DNA of 64,000 bases from Martensiomyces pterosporus. Taxonomy: Eukaryota; Kickxellomycota; Kickxellomycetes; Kickxellales; Kickxellaceae. Made by a program: the position numbers and the translations under genes. Each line of letters opens with the position of its first letter. Positions within the stretch are counted from its first letter, which is position 1. The notes under the pieces are model-generated. The model ran no database searches. It had not been told where the DNA came from and saw only the letters and a list, made by a program, of their open reading frames with translations. Shown here piece after piece: positions 21,661-31,977 of this stretch. Location: assembly GCA_025201845.1 (NCBI GenBank), contig MU603940.1, forward strand, positions 186,001-250,000, in the 5' to 3' direction.

Positions 21661-23749
21661 TGCACAAGGCTTCTCCGCACGCTCTTCAGTATGACACGCT
21701 TCTTTTTTCCTCCACTCTCTTTTTTCCATGTCCGGGTTTTGCTCTTTAGTATAAACGGCATTCTTTCTGTTTATTGTTTTTCTGTGGCATGGAGGTGGGT
21801 GTGTTTGGCAGGCTCTGGCATGGAAATGGCATGGAAATGGCATGGCTGGGGAAGCGGGTGCTGGCATCAAGAAAGGAAACCAGATCTCAAGTGGCGCTGG
21901 CGGAATGAATCAACAGGCTTTTCTTACGCGGCATGCGCCTTCTCACTCAGCACCCTCCGTGAATCCCAAGAGGAGAAATCGGAGTGCCAGGGATGCTGAG
22001 AGAACGGGGGATGCTGTTGTCGCTGGCTATTGTTGCTTCCCTGTTTGGTTGTTGAAGATGTGGAATGGAATGGCACGCGGCAGCTATTCATCTCTCAGTG
22101 CTCACACCACAGAGCAGCACAGCCGCGCTCTTCTGTTCCTTCAGGCTTCCCCAGGGACACAGGACGAGACGCCTGTAGAGTGGGCCCTTGTTTCTCGTCC
22201 GCATGCGAAGAAGGGCTCCCCCGATGCGCCGCGGCTGGGATCTGTTGGGTTAGCAGCAATGCTGGCGGCAGGGCCACAGCTCCAGCTAGTAATAGGCTGG
22301 CCATGGCTGCACCATCCCGCATGGGATGGGATGGACAGACACGCCTGCGCAGCCGAAGCAGCGGCACACCTGAGGGTGTGGTTTTTTTTTTTGTTTTTAG
22401 GATGTCATACTCATGCCCGTGGTGTCTCCTCTGCAGACGCTCTTTGACGCTGCGATTGAGTAGAATTTCTCTCTTTTGCGGTTAGCCGTGCAGCGAAGCT
22501 GGGTGCGGCACATGGGCACACTTCCTTTCCGGTTCACAAAGGACAGCAGATGAGATGTGGGATGCAAGGCATGATGATGGCAAGGGACGGAGGGTGGGCA
22601 GAGCACCCCCTCTGTTCTCTCCAGCGGGTGGTTGGCTGGCTGCATGTGCTGATTGGCCGAGGGGAGGGCGGCGAGTGTGGGCAGACAGCTGGGTATAATG
22701 TGTGAGCGAGGATTGTTCAGCGCCCCTGCCAAAAACAAGGGCAGAAGCGCCCAAGGGCAAGCAGCTGGGCTTGGCTGGCTGGGTGTCGGGACGCATTGTT
22801 TTGTGCTTTTGCGCGCTTGCAAGCCAGACAATGGCCCGGCGCCGGGTCATGGGCACCCCCCCATCCATCCCATCCCACTCCATCTCCGCTGAGCAGATGC
22901 CAGGCAAGTCGGCGGCGGCCCTCCCCCTTTTTGCGGAAAGGAATATGCGAGGGTGGGTAGCGGGGGGTGGTGGCGGACACGCACGAGGCTTTGCTTTGTT
23001 TCCCGCCTTCTCGCTACGCTGTGGTGGCACTGTTGGAGTAGAATGACTTGCAAACGAGAAGAAAAGCACGTATAGAATTAGTATATATACCGCCTACATC
23101 GTGGGCCTTTTTGCTGGTGCCCATCCTCTTTCTCCGCCTGCCTGCCTGCCTGCACATTTTCTTTTCCCCTTCATTCTCTGCTCCCCAGCCAAGCATTTAG
23201 GCACACAGCTCTTCTTAATTGTGCTCTCGCTGCCCTTCTCTGCTCTTTTAATATCAGCAATCTGTCTCCGCCTCCTGCTCCTCCCCAGAACCGCAGGCTC
23301 TTATTACCTTCTTGTTTCTCACACATCCTGTCCATAGCCGTTGCCACCATATTTCTTATACTTGCACTCAGCACATACTTACCTGCACCCCCGCCGCCAC
23401 TTGTTTTGTACCACGCGCTGCACTTGGGGCACTCCACAACGGTGCGTGAGGTCGCTCGCGTCTATAGCACACTCTCACTCAGCCTGCCATTCTGCTCGGC
23501 TCTCTGCCTGCAAAGCACGCACGTTATCGCATTGGTAATTAGACGTGACAATCCTTTGTTTGTGTTCCCCATCCACCTGCCAGCATCGCCATTATTTTCG
23601 CTGTTATTACCCAGAATACTTCAAGTGCACACATACACATCCAGTCTGGCTTTATCCTACACTCTTTTACCCCATTCCACAAGTGCTTTCTATTTGTCGA
23701 GGCGTGCCGTTTGATTGCCTTGCTTGACGCATTTCCATACAAACGCACA
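21661..23749. other. Long intergenic region before the homeodomain gene
   Basis: About 2.1 kb lies between the KAP123 stop and the homeodomain ATG. A short tandem ATGGCATGGAA repeat sits at about 21815-21846. A TATATATA box lies at 23082-23089. After it the DNA becomes pyrimidine-rich and probably forms a leader of about 650 nt. Open frames of up to 200 codons on both strands have no recognisable family and unusual codon use, so I call no gene. Confidence 0.5.
23082..23089 (+). promoter_or_regulatory. TATA box, candidate for the homeodomain gene
   Basis: TATATATA is followed by a C/T-rich stretch with CTGCCTGCCTGCC, and the next plausible coding ATG is 23750. Assignment rests on position alone. 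Confidence 0.4.
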
Positions 23750-25723
23750 ATGCCCCAACCCCCACAAACATTTGCCCTCGCTACCCAGGGCACCGCCATG
23801 CAGCCATCATCTGCCATATCGCCGCAGCCGCTCCAGCCCGCTCTCGACAAAGAACAGCAGCGGACAGACCACCAGCAGCAGCAGCAGCAGGCATCGGCGG
23901 TGCCATACTCGCCCGTATCCATAGGCAGCCGATTTGTGCAGCCGCCAACCACTCGGGCCATCCAGCAGTCGGTTGCCGATCTGAAGCAAAATTTCTACAA
24001 CCCGTACCATGTCAAGCACCGGAGGCGTACGACCAAGGAGCAGCTGCTGATTCTGGAGAGCACATTCAAGACATCGCCAAAGCCCTCATCCGACGTGCGC
24101 AAGTCTTTGGCTGGCCAGCTGGGCATGTCGGCCAGGGAGGTGCAGATTTGGTTCCAGAACCGGCGCGCAAAGCAGAAGAACATGATTCTCAGAGCCACTG
24201 CCAGCAGCGTCAGAGCGTCGGCCGAGTCGTCGACGTCGCCGCTGACCATTAACACCAGCGTGGCATCGTCAATGTCCAACTTGATGACGCCGACCAAGCT
24301 GCAGAGGTCTGCGAGCGTGGATGTCGTGCAGCCGTCGTCGGCATCCACACCCCCTATTGGCGGCGCTGCTTCTGCTACCTCTGCGGTGGCGGCAGCAGCA
24401 GCAATCAAGGACTTGCCGGCGCATGTCCCCCGCCGCCACTCGGACCTCCCCGCTTCGTTTATGCTCTCTGAGGCATCTGCGCAACGCGCTGTCTCTTCCA
24501 GCAGTGCTGGTGTAGGTGCTTCGCCAGACAAGATGTCGCCAGCAGCTGCCAGTGCTACTGCCACGGCGGCGTCTGCTACTGCGGCGCCAGCCAAATTCCC
24601 TCCGCCACCCCCTCTTGTTTGCTCCACAGCCGCTCAGATGCACCACCCCGCTCTCCCGCCACCGCTTTTAACTATGCCACAGCCACTAGGATCACAGCCA
24701 GCCTACCACCACCAGCAGCAGCTTAATGCCTCGGCTGTGCGCATGCAGAGGAAGCAGAAGCGCGGCGGCGGCGGCAGTGGGGTAGGCGCCGATAGCGGCC
24801 GCTACGATACTGCGCGTGTTCACCAAGAAGCGTTCGACGGCACAAATAAGCTGCCGCTCAAGCCAGATGACCTCTCGCCGACTACTGCTGACGAGCAGTT
24901 CAGTCTTCTGGACCCATCCAATTTGCCTACGTTCATGATGCCTGGGAGCTCAAGCACCGGCGGCGTGTCCTCCATGGTGGGGTATGGGGGTGGTCCGGCA
25001 ATGGTCTCGTCGTTCTCCATGCCCGTGTATGGAGGCTCCAGCAGCGTGATGCGCACTAGCATGCCGTTTGCCGGTGGAATGCAAAACAGTGTGACGCCAA
25101 CGATCCCCCAGATGGGCGGCGGGGTGTCTGCCCTGTTCAGTGGTCTGCTGGGACTGAGTCCTAGCCCATACGGCGACTTGTCGCTTGGTGCACTTGGCCT
25201 ATCGGGCACTGGGCTTGGCAGCCCCGACCCTGCCTCGGTTCATCCGAGTCTGAGCCCCACGGATCTGCCATTTGGCGTGGATGCCACGACGTCGTTCTAC
25301 CATACCCTGTTCCTGCTAGGCCAGCAGAGCCTCCATGGTGCTGAGCCTGCTGCTGGCATGGGCAGATCGTCGTCAAAGCAGCATGGTGCTGAAAAGCTGG
25401 CCTCCACATCGTCTGCTGCAGCAAGTAGTGTGGCGTCGCAATCCATGCTGCCGCCGCCAGCCATTCCAGGGTCTGCGTTCTCCGCGTATGATTCTCAGCA
25501 GCAGGGCCAGTCCAAGCAGCAGGCGCCACAGGCTACAGCGATGTTTATTCCGACCAGCAGCTCGCCCCCGCCGTTCCCCCAGATGGTCGACGCCACTGCT
25601 GCCGCTCCGAATGTGCTGGGCTCCGCCGATCTGTTCGGTTCTGCAGGTGGCAGCGCCAACCTGTTGTACTCGGCTGGGACGCATCAGTCTACACCCAGCG
25701 GACCAGCCAGTCCTCCATACTAA
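23750..25723 (+). CDS. Homeodomain transcription factor
   Basis: The predicted sequence-specific DNA-binding regulator has 657 residues. The homeodomain spans about 87-146: basic N-terminal arm KHRRRTTKEQ, helix 1 LLILESTFKTS, helix 3 with REVQIWFQNRRAKQKN. W134 and N137 (homeodomain positions 48 and 51) are intact, and position 50 is Gln. There is no three-residue TALE loop insertion, so it is a typical 60-residue domain resembling fungal Pho2/Phx1/Yox1-type factors. I cannot name the ortholog. The N-terminus is Gln/Pro-rich and the rest is long, disordered and rich in Ser, Ala, Gly and Pro, consistent with activation or repression regions. ATG 23750 is the first in frame; the codons before it are leader. 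A later ATG at 23798 is also possible. Confidence 0.88.
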   Translation: MPQPPQTFALATQGTAMQPSSAISPQPLQPALDKEQQRTDHQQQQQQASAVPYSPVSIGSRFVQPPTTRAIQQSVADLKQNFYNPYHVKHRRRTTKEQLLILESTFKTSPKPSSDVRKSLAGQLGMSAREVQIWFQNRRAKQKNMILRATASSVRASAESSTSPLTINTSVASSMSNLMTPTKLQRSASVDVVQPSSASTPPIGGAASATSAVAAAAAIKDLPAHVPRRHSDLPASFMLSEASAQRAVSSSSAGVGASPDKMSPAAASATATAASATAAPAKFPPPPPLVCSTAAQMHHPALPPPLLTMPQPLGSQPAYHHQQQLNASAVRMQRKQKRGGGGSGVGADSGRYDTARVHQEAFDGTNKLPLKPDDLSPTTADEQFSLLDPSNLPTFMMPGSSSTGGVSSMVGYGGGPAMVSSFSMPVYGGSSSVMRTSMPFAGGMQNSVTPTIPQMGGGVSALFSGLLGLSPSPYGDLSLGALGLSGTGLGSPDPASVHPSLSPTDLPFGVDATTSFYHTLFLLGQQSLHGAEPAAGMGRSSSKQHGAEKLASTSSAAASSVASQSMLPPPAIPGSAFSAYDSQQQGQSKQQAPQATAMFIPTSSSPPPFPQMVDATAAAPNVLGSADLFGSAGGSANLLYSAGTHQSTPSGPASPPY

Positions 25724-26691
25724 GCCAGGCCTCTCTCCTGGCTTCCCCCGCCCATTTCCTTCCGTCAAAGAGCAAAATTTGGTTGTGCTGCGTTGTGCTG
25801 TGGTTTTTTTTCTCTCTTTTGCCACCCGCCCGAAGCAGGCGGCAGCGTCCTTTGCCGAGATGCTCCTGCTTGTTTCGCGGGTAAAAAGGGTAGAGAGGTC
25901 GTCTGTTTAGTTGTGCTTTAGGGTGCCTCGCTTACTTTCCTCTTCTATCTCTATCCTGCTCGTCAGTATAGGTCTGTTCCCTTTCTGTGTCTCCATTGAA
26001 ATGTATATATCTTTTTTTTGGCACATTGCTACATCCCCCTTGTTGATAGATAGGCATGCATCATATATGGCGGGCTGCAGATGCGCATTGGCTAGCCAGC
26101 AGTGTGCAGGCATGCGTTTCCCTCCCCCCTAGCGACAATGCACAGCCTTTGTGGTGGCTGCGATTCTTCAGCAGGGAGAAGGCATCCGCCGTTCCACATT
26201 GTCTACTGCCATAGCTCGCGCGACAGCAGTATCTTTTTGCTCGTCGAACCCCAATTGCCAACAACCGGAAACCTCGACGCAGTCAATAGGCGGGTGCGCA
26301 TCTGCCCACATGCTGTTCACTGATACACGAGTCCCCCGAATTCGCCTCGCTTGTGACAGGCTCGCTATTATCCCCAAGTCGCATTTCAGCGAAAGAATGA
26401 CCCCTTCCCTCCCCGTCCTTACAGCTCGTTGTTCTCGCTTGGCAGTACTCCAACAAGCAGCTTGCAAAGCACCAGGCGGCTGCTGAGACCCCATTGTCAT
26501 GCAAGCCCCTTGCTCTTCCTCGCTTGGCTGGTACAAGGAGCAGAGAGAGGCAGGGAGAGGGCGCTTTGCAATAGAAAAGGACATAATGGCATTTGCTTTT
26601 GTGGCAACGGTTGATTGTTTGTGTGAGCAGCAAAGAGTCAAAAGGCGCTGAAAGGTAATAAGAAAAGCACACTGCAGTGCTCGCGTCGAGA
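25724..26691. other. Convergent intergenic region homeodomain gene / OST3
   Basis: These 968 bases hold the 3' regions of both genes. I see T-rich tracts and no conserved protein, RNA or repeat. Confidence 0.5.
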
Positions 26692-27675
26692 TCAAGGGAA
26701 GAGCAGCTTGTACGGGTAGCCAGGCATCTTCATGCGGAACACGCTGTTCAGGTAGCTGAACGTCATAACCAGGGCAACCACAAACATGAACGTGACAAAC
26801 GTCCTTTGGTCCTGGTTCTGGATCTTAGGCACATGTCTGACAAGTCCAACAATGCACAGGGCACAAACTGCATAGGTGGCTGCAATGATCTGCGTCTCCA
26901 CGCCAAACTGCTGCTGATTAGTCGGCGCAAACAGCACCACGTCGCCATCGCGCGCCTGGCCCATATACGGCGGGTCATTGATCCGGTTCCACATAAATCC
27001 CGAGGTCATGACAAGGACAAAGAGGATCGACGCAACTGCCCACACGTTCTTCCCAATCACACTGAGGCTCACGTACTTGTACGCCAAGAAGGCCGCATAG
27101 ATCCCGGCAACCACAGTAGCCGCCCTCATCGTGTACTTGGAGTAGTCAATGGGCACGTCAGCCTTGATTTGGACCCCAAACAGCTCGCTCAGCCTACTGG
27201 CCATTCCCTCCGGGTTGCCTGTCTTGGGGTTCAACTGGAGCTCCCTTGGCGACGGGTTCTTAAACGCATGCGCGCCCTTGTCGGCAGGGAAGATCATCAG
27301 CCGCGGGATCTTGTCGATTTCCATCTGGCTAAACAGCTGCTCGCCGTCCTCGACATCCAGGGTGCCAAACATGATGTGGCGGCCCTTCTCGCCGTGCTTC
27401 TTCCATCCGCGCGAGACCGCACGCAAGGTGCTGTCGATCTCGCGGCATGGCTCGCACTTGTATTTGGGTGCCAGCGCAGTCAGCTGCACCACAACGGAGT
27501 AGTCCTTGCCCTCGGCCACCACGTTCTTCATAAAGCCCTTCAGGTCGAATCTCGCCATGTGGTCCGCATCTTTGTTTGCCAGCTTTTGAATCTGGTCGAG
27601 CGCTTGCGAGGACGCTACCCCCAGAAGTGCCAGAGCGGCAATGCTGCAGGCTCCCAGCGTCTGAAGCAATCTCAT
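26692..27675 (-). CDS. OST3: Oligosaccharyltransferase subunit Ost3/Ost6 (TUSC3/MAGT1 family)
   Basis: This thioredoxin-fold subunit of the ER oligosaccharyltransferase briefly binds substrate cysteines so nearby Asn sites are glycosylated. The 327-residue protein begins with a signal peptide (about 1-22, LGACSIAALALLGVASSQA). A lumenal thioredoxin-like domain carries the redox motif C74-E-P-C77 in KYKCEPCREID. Four transmembrane helices follow (starting near AATVVAGIYAAFLAY, VWAVASILFVLVM, IIAATYAVCALCIVG and FVTFMFVVALVMTF), the classic Ost3 topology. The start ATG 27675 directly precedes the signal peptide; an open frame upstream to 27864 is leader. Yeast Ost3 has 350 residues. It is divergent from TIP41, 354 bp apart. 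Confidence 0.95.
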   Translation of the reverse strand: MRLLQTLGACSIAALALLGVASSQALDQIQKLANKDADHMARFDLKGFMKNVVAEGKDYSVVVQLTALAPKYKCEPCREIDSTLRAVSRGWKKHGEKGRHIMFGTLDVEDGEQLFSQMEIDKIPRLMIFPADKGAHAFKNPSPRELQLNPKTGNPEGMASRLSELFGVQIKADVPIDYSKYTMRAATVVAGIYAAFLAYKYVSLSVIGKNVWAVASILFVLVMTSGFMWNRINDPPYMGQARDGDVVLFAPTNQQQFGVETQIIAATYAVCALCIVGLVRHVPKIQNQDQRTFVTFMFVVALVMTFSYLNSVFRMKMPGYPYKLLFP

Positions 27676-28029
27676 TGTCCTGCTCGCTCTCCGTCGATGT
27701 AGATGTGCACAAGGGTGTGTGGAGTGTGAAAGAGGGCTGTGAGTCCAGTATCGAATAGCGATGGCGAAGAGATGCAAGCAAGAAAAGACGAAATTCCAAT
27801 CAGCAAGAGAAGCGTGTGCTGGAGCAGGCACTCCTTCGCATTTGGGCCAATAATCAGCCCCCACTGGCGCCTCTGGCTTCGCTCCACGTCACATCCAGCA
27901 AAGCAGCCACGCAGAGAACAGGCCTCTGAGCGACGACAATCCTCCTCTCCACCTGCTTCCTTCACCCACTGCGCTTTTCCTTGCTCCTCCAATTTCCTCA
28001 CTGGCTCTGAGTACACGCATACACAAAGG
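27676..28029. promoter_or_regulatory. Divergent promoter region OST3 / TIP41
   Basis: The 354 bases between two start codons must contain both core promoters. The TIP41 side is C/T-rich (about 27940-28010). No clear TATA box is seen. Confidence 0.5.
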
Positions 28030-28839
28030 ATGGCCCTAAGCTATGAGAAGATAGAGACGGACACCGTTGGCGGCCTGCGGATACATGGCTGGGAGATAAC
28101 AAGCAGCCACAAGCCCATTCTAAGCAAAGAGTATATCGAGCAGTACTCCCAGGAATTGGGCTTCAATGTCCCCGAAATGATCTTTGGCAACAGCTACTTC
28201 CGCGCCTGCCACCTTGAAACCGGGAAGGGCGTCGCACTGAGCGCACTGGATGCACTCCGGATGGTCGACACTAGCCCGCACTCGGCCAAGAGCGTGCAGG
28301 TAAGCATCGCCGAGAACTGGACCGAGTCCAGCAGGCGCCAGCGAGGCGACATCACCGAGGTCATCAAGCCCTTCGACTGGACATTCACTACAAAGTACCG
28401 GGGCACACCCGAAAACGGGCTAGTGTTCAGCGCATCGGAGACCGGGATCGACTACCAAAAGCTCATGGTACGCGAGGACATCTTGTTCTACGACGAGAAT
28501 GTCCTCTATGAAGATGATTTGGGCGACAACGGCACATCGCAGCTGTCGTACAAGGTGCGCGTTATGCCATCAGGGTTCTTTGTGCTCCAGCGGTTCTTCC
28601 TCCGCGTCGATGGCGTCCTCTTCAGGATATACGACTCACGCATCCACCACCAGTTTGGCACAGATTTTGTTACGCGCGAGTTCAGCACGCGCGAGTGTTC
28701 GTTTGACGACGTCAAGAGGCAGGTGCCCAAAAAGAAGCACGACGATGAGGACCTCTCCTTGCTAAACAATATCCAGTTTGTCGATGGCGTCATGAAGCAG
28801 CCAGCAACTGAGTGCGAGGTCGCCAAGATCAGCAGCTAG
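28030..28839 (+). CDS. TIP41: TIP41-like protein (TIPRL), PP2A-phosphatase regulator
   Basis: Tip41 binds PP2A-type catalytic subunits or Tap42/alpha4 and acts in TOR signalling. The 269-residue protein has the family's blocks in order: GLRIHGWEITSSHKPIL near the N-terminus, MIFGNSYFRA, the central FDWTFTTKYRG, then ILFYDENVLYEDDLGD, and the strongest signature, MPSGFFVLQRFFLRVDGVLF followed by RIYDSRIHH. Length is as usual for TIPRL (about 270). Translation starts at ATG 28030; the open frame upstream to 27739 overlaps the promoter and has no similarity. The 3' end is convergent with RTR1, 166 bp away. Confidence 0.96.
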   Translation: MALSYEKIETDTVGGLRIHGWEITSSHKPILSKEYIEQYSQELGFNVPEMIFGNSYFRACHLETGKGVALSALDALRMVDTSPHSAKSVQVSIAENWTESSRRQRGDITEVIKPFDWTFTTKYRGTPENGLVFSASETGIDYQKLMVREDILFYDENVLYEDDLGDNGTSQLSYKVRVMPSGFFVLQRFFLRVDGVLFRIYDSRIHHQFGTDFVTREFSTRECSFDDVKRQVPKKKHDDEDLSLLNNIQFVDGVMKQPATECEVAKISS

Positions 28840-29005
28840 CATCGAGGCGCCTGGACCAAACGCACCAGCGCTATGCGTATATGTCTTCTTTCTCAATGGT
28901 GTAGCTAAACAGCGCTGTTGCTGCGTACAATAATCTGTGCAGCATATATTAATTGCAGTGCAAGATGTGCTTGTGGCTACCAATGCTAGACTGGCTGTCT
29001 CTGGC

Positions 29006-30658
29006 TCAGTAAGCCTCGTGGAACCGCCGGCTTATCATGCCCAGCTCGCTCTTTTCCACGCGAAGGCCACGCAATATGCCGTCGAGCCTCTGCGACACCT
29101 CCACGCTATCAAGCTCCTGGCTGAGCGACTCGATCGACCGCGCCAGTGCCAGCAAGAGCGTAAGGCACAGCAGCTGAAGCTCCGGCTTGTTAAACACAAC
29201 CATGCTGCCATTCAGCGCCAGCGTGGATATGAGCAGGCGGGTTTCGTGGTCGAGCATCAGGTCCATGTGCAAAACACCCTGAATTTCAAATAGCTCACGA
29301 GTTATGCTGTCTAGCAGCAGACTGTGTCGCATAGCCATGGATTTGTCGCCGGGCGCAACATGATAGTCATTGGCGCTGCCCAGCAATGCATCGGCACTCT
29401 GAGAAATCTTCAGGTCGCTCAAGTACTCTCTCGTCTGCTCCGTGGCCATCCAATCTACCATTGTCCACATCCGGCCAAAGAGCGACATGGACGGGCCAGC
29501 GTGACTGCAGTGAGCTCTGCCGCTTGTTCCGTCCTGCGAATACACATTTGTAAAGTAGCTGCACTCTCCTTCCTCTCCGCTGCCGTCGCTGTCATCGGTG
29601 CTATTGTCGTCGCTGGAGCTTGGAAGGCTTTCTTGATCAGACAGGTCTGTGGACAGGGAGTCTTCTGGTTGGAGCATTTCGTACGCGTTGAGCCCCTTGC
29701 TGCCCACAGTAACGACAACAGCTTCCGCGTCTTTCCGAGCCATCTCCTTGGCTGCAGCTGCTTCTTTCTTCCCGTGGGCTCTCTTGTTCTCGGCCCTGCT
29801 GTCCTTGTGTTTAGAGGCTGCGCGTGCTGCATGCTTTACGGCCCTTCTAATCCTCAGCGAATCGACCTCTGGCTCGAATCCCTCGATGTCGGCAAACTGC
29901 AGCTTTCCAGCACTCTCGCTAATGTCGAACTCGGCTTTTCCAGTGTCGTGCTCTACGATCTGAAGTGGGTTTGCAGCCGCCACCGAGTCGGGGATCTTCA
30001 TCTTGGCGAGAAGCGACTCCGTGTACCACCTTGTCAACTCCTTGTCGCCCGAGCCGTGGGTGCTAGGCGTGCCAGGATGCGCAGCTCTGGCAGGAAGTGC
30101 ACTTGAGCCTTTGTCGCCGGCCAAAGGAACGACTTCAATGTGCAGCTCACTTTTCCTGTCGCGCAAGTAGACTGGGTCCTCGGGCAGCTGCTGCTTGTAG
30201 AAGCGCGATCCAACCAAGCATCGGCTGCTGCAATAGCTCGCTTGCTCTCCAATATCGAATAGCTTCCTGCGTGTCAGAGAAATATGGAACGTCTGTGTCA
30301 TCTGCTTGGCTTTGTTGCTGCAAAGCGGGTACGCACACAGGTCCCCCGAAGCGCGCTCGCTGACAATGCTGTCGTAGTCGTCAGGCGTCAGGTATCGCGC
30401 TGCCTGCTTCAGAATCGCCTCGCTCACCGGCCCAAGCAGTTTTTCTTGCCAACGCAGCGTAAGGCTGTCGAATTGCGCCTTGGTGCGCATGCTCTGCTTG
30501 ACGGCTGCTCGTCTCCTCGCTTGCGCCTGCTGAGCTTGCAATTTCTCTTGCTCGCCGGCCTTCTGCGCCTTCTTGGGCTTCTTTTTGCCCAGCGTCCTCG
30601 CCACAGCGCCTTCCATGCGGCTCTCTGTCCCAGCTGGCGCTTTTGGATGCGCACTCAT
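29006..30658 (-). CDS. RTR1: Rtr1/RPAP2-family RNA polymerase II CTD phosphatase
   Basis: Rtr1/RPAP2 binds RNA polymerase II, is reported to remove Ser5 phosphate from the CTD and helps polymerase import. The 550-residue protein has a basic N-terminus (KKKPKKAQKAGEQEKLQAQQ), then the Rtr1 zinc domain with ligands C108-x4-C113 (LCAYPLC) and C143-x3-C147 (YCSSRC). Flanking blocks are YLTPDDYDSIVSERASGDLC and FYKQQLPEDPVYLRD. The C-terminal half is acidic and low in complexity, closer to long RPAP2 proteins than to 226-residue yeast Rtr1. I choose ATG 30658 (MSAHPKAP). A further in-frame ATG at 30769 would add a hydrophobic 37-residue extension, unlikely for a nuclear/cytosolic protein. Confidence 0.9.
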   Translation of the reverse strand: MSAHPKAPAGTESRMEGAVARTLGKKKPKKAQKAGEQEKLQAQQAQARRRAAVKQSMRTKAQFDSLTLRWQEKLLGPVSEAILKQAARYLTPDDYDSIVSERASGDLCAYPLCSNKAKQMTQTFHISLTRRKLFDIGEQASYCSSRCLVGSRFYKQQLPEDPVYLRDRKSELHIEVVPLAGDKGSSALPARAAHPGTPSTHGSGDKELTRWYTESLLAKMKIPDSVAAANPLQIVEHDTGKAEFDISESAGKLQFADIEGFEPEVDSLRIRRAVKHAARAASKHKDSRAENKRAHGKKEAAAAKEMARKDAEAVVVTVGSKGLNAYEMLQPEDSLSTDLSDQESLPSSSDDNSTDDSDGSGEEGECSYFTNVYSQDGTSGRAHCSHAGPSMSLFGRMWTMVDWMATEQTREYLSDLKISQSADALLGSANDYHVAPGDKSMAMRHSLLLDSITRELFEIQGVLHMDLMLDHETRLLISTLALNGSMVVFNKPELQLLCLTLLLALARSIESLSQELDSVEVSQRLDGILRGLRVEKSELGMISRRFHEAY

Positions 30659-31047
30659 GCTTTCATTGGGCTCCAAAATGCGGGAGGGGGGGAGGTATAT
30701 TACAAATACGAGCTGTGTGGTCAAAAAAAGGCAAAGCAGGCAAACGCCAGCGCTTACTTTTTGCCGCATTTCCGCCAGCAGCCTGCTTGATCACATTTGC
30801 TGATGCAGCAAATCGATTGCAGCGGATTGCTTGCTGGCAGCCAGGACCATCCGCGCTTCAATCTCATCTTTATCTTTTTCGGGTTCTAGCGCGCCAATTC
30901 AAGATTTGGCGCCATTGCCACCCACTCCAGCTCCTGTGCTCTCTTGTTTTCTGTTCTTCAGTTCAATCATTCTGCTTTGGCGAAGAGCACTCAATCCTCC
31001 CAATCCTAATCCACGCCATACTATAGACCTTGCGGGAAAATACAAAA
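30659..31047. promoter_or_regulatory. Divergent promoter region RTR1 / NDUFA11-like
   Basis: The 389 bases between the two starts hold a C/T-rich segment (about 30860-30960) before the complex I gene. No other feature is seen. Confidence 0.5.
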
Positions 31048-31704
31048 ATGGCTGACAACGCGCACGAGCCCAGAGACTGGAAGTCGGAGACTGCAAAGTA
31101 CACGCTGGGCGGGGCTGGTGTTGGTTTGTTTGCTAGCGCCTTCCAGACCGCCTACTCCTCCAGCAAGGGCTCTGCGCTCGATGTGTTCACCAAGCACGGA
31201 GGAACCATTGGCTTCATGGGTATGTTCTTGTATATTTAGTCCTTAAATGTGCTGCGCCGGAGTAGCGCAGCCGCTCTTGGCGCGCACCCTAGGCACCCTG
31301 CGTAGCATGGAGGCCCTGGCCCTGGCCCTGACAGTGGCAGCGGCAGCGATGGCATATCTGCAAGCAGCCACCTAACCCATCGCACTGCTTGCCCAGCACC
31401 TTTATTTTTGTGTGTAGCTGCTATGGGCGGCGTCTTTGCTGGTGTTGATGCCGCCTCGGCTCAGATTCGCGGCAAGGAGGATTTCGTCAACTCTGCGATC
31501 GCCGGTTGCGCTGCTGGTCTTATTGCTGGCATCCGGAAGCGCTCGATCCCTGCTGCTCTGGGGAGCTGCGCCTTCTTTGGGACTGCTATGGGCACATACG
31601 AGTACTCTGGTGGATTCGAGGGCAAGATGCACGGAATGACCCGCGAGCAGCGTGATGAGTACCGCTCGGGCCTGTTCGCCTCTGCCGAGGATCTGAGAAA
31701 GTAA
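31048..31704 (+). CDS. NDUFA11: NDUFA11/B14.7-like complex I accessory subunit, Tim17/22/23 fold (2 exons)
   Basis: This predicted mitochondrial inner-membrane protein of the Tim17/Tim22/Tim23 superfamily most resembles the complex I accessory subunit B14.7 (NDUFA11; Neurospora 21.3b). The exons are join(31048..31219,31418..31704), 152 residues. The donor is GTATGT after phase 1 and the acceptor TGTGTAG, giving the join GFM-AAMGGVFAGVDAASAQ. Glycine-rich transmembrane segments are YTLGGAGVGLFASAFQTAY, GFMAAMGGVFAGVDAAS, AGCAAGLIAGI and AALGSCAFFGTAMGTYEYS. The loop RGKEDFVNSAIAGCAAG fits the B14.7 pattern (two charges, then GGCAxG). A Tim22-type translocase subunit is the alternative, but the length and the RxKEDF loop favour complex I. 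Its presence implies a respiratory chain with complex I. Confidence 0.8.
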
Positions 31705-31977
31705 ACCAGCTGCACCCCTACTTGCTGGCTGGCTGTGGCCTTTTATTCTCTTTGCTCGTCCGACACCAGGATGCGCTTTGGTCGCCAACAACACAAATGT
31801 CCCACCTGTTTTCCTCTTTCCTGCTTATATTTCTTTTCTGTCGCTTATCTCCATTGAACTCCACTACACACTCCTTTCCCACTCGATACAACATGGTGCA
31901 TCCGTCTGTGGAACGCATGCTTGGCTACTTGGAGGATACAGTAAAGAATGGCTAAAATGGCTGCAAGGATAGATATG

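Noticed and set aside
23375..23385. ATACTTACCTG, identical to the 5' end of U1 snRNA
   Set aside because: Nothing downstream matches U1 stem-loops or the Sm site. On the minus strand it reads as a perfect 5' splice site, but the small exon before it has no recognisable start or family.
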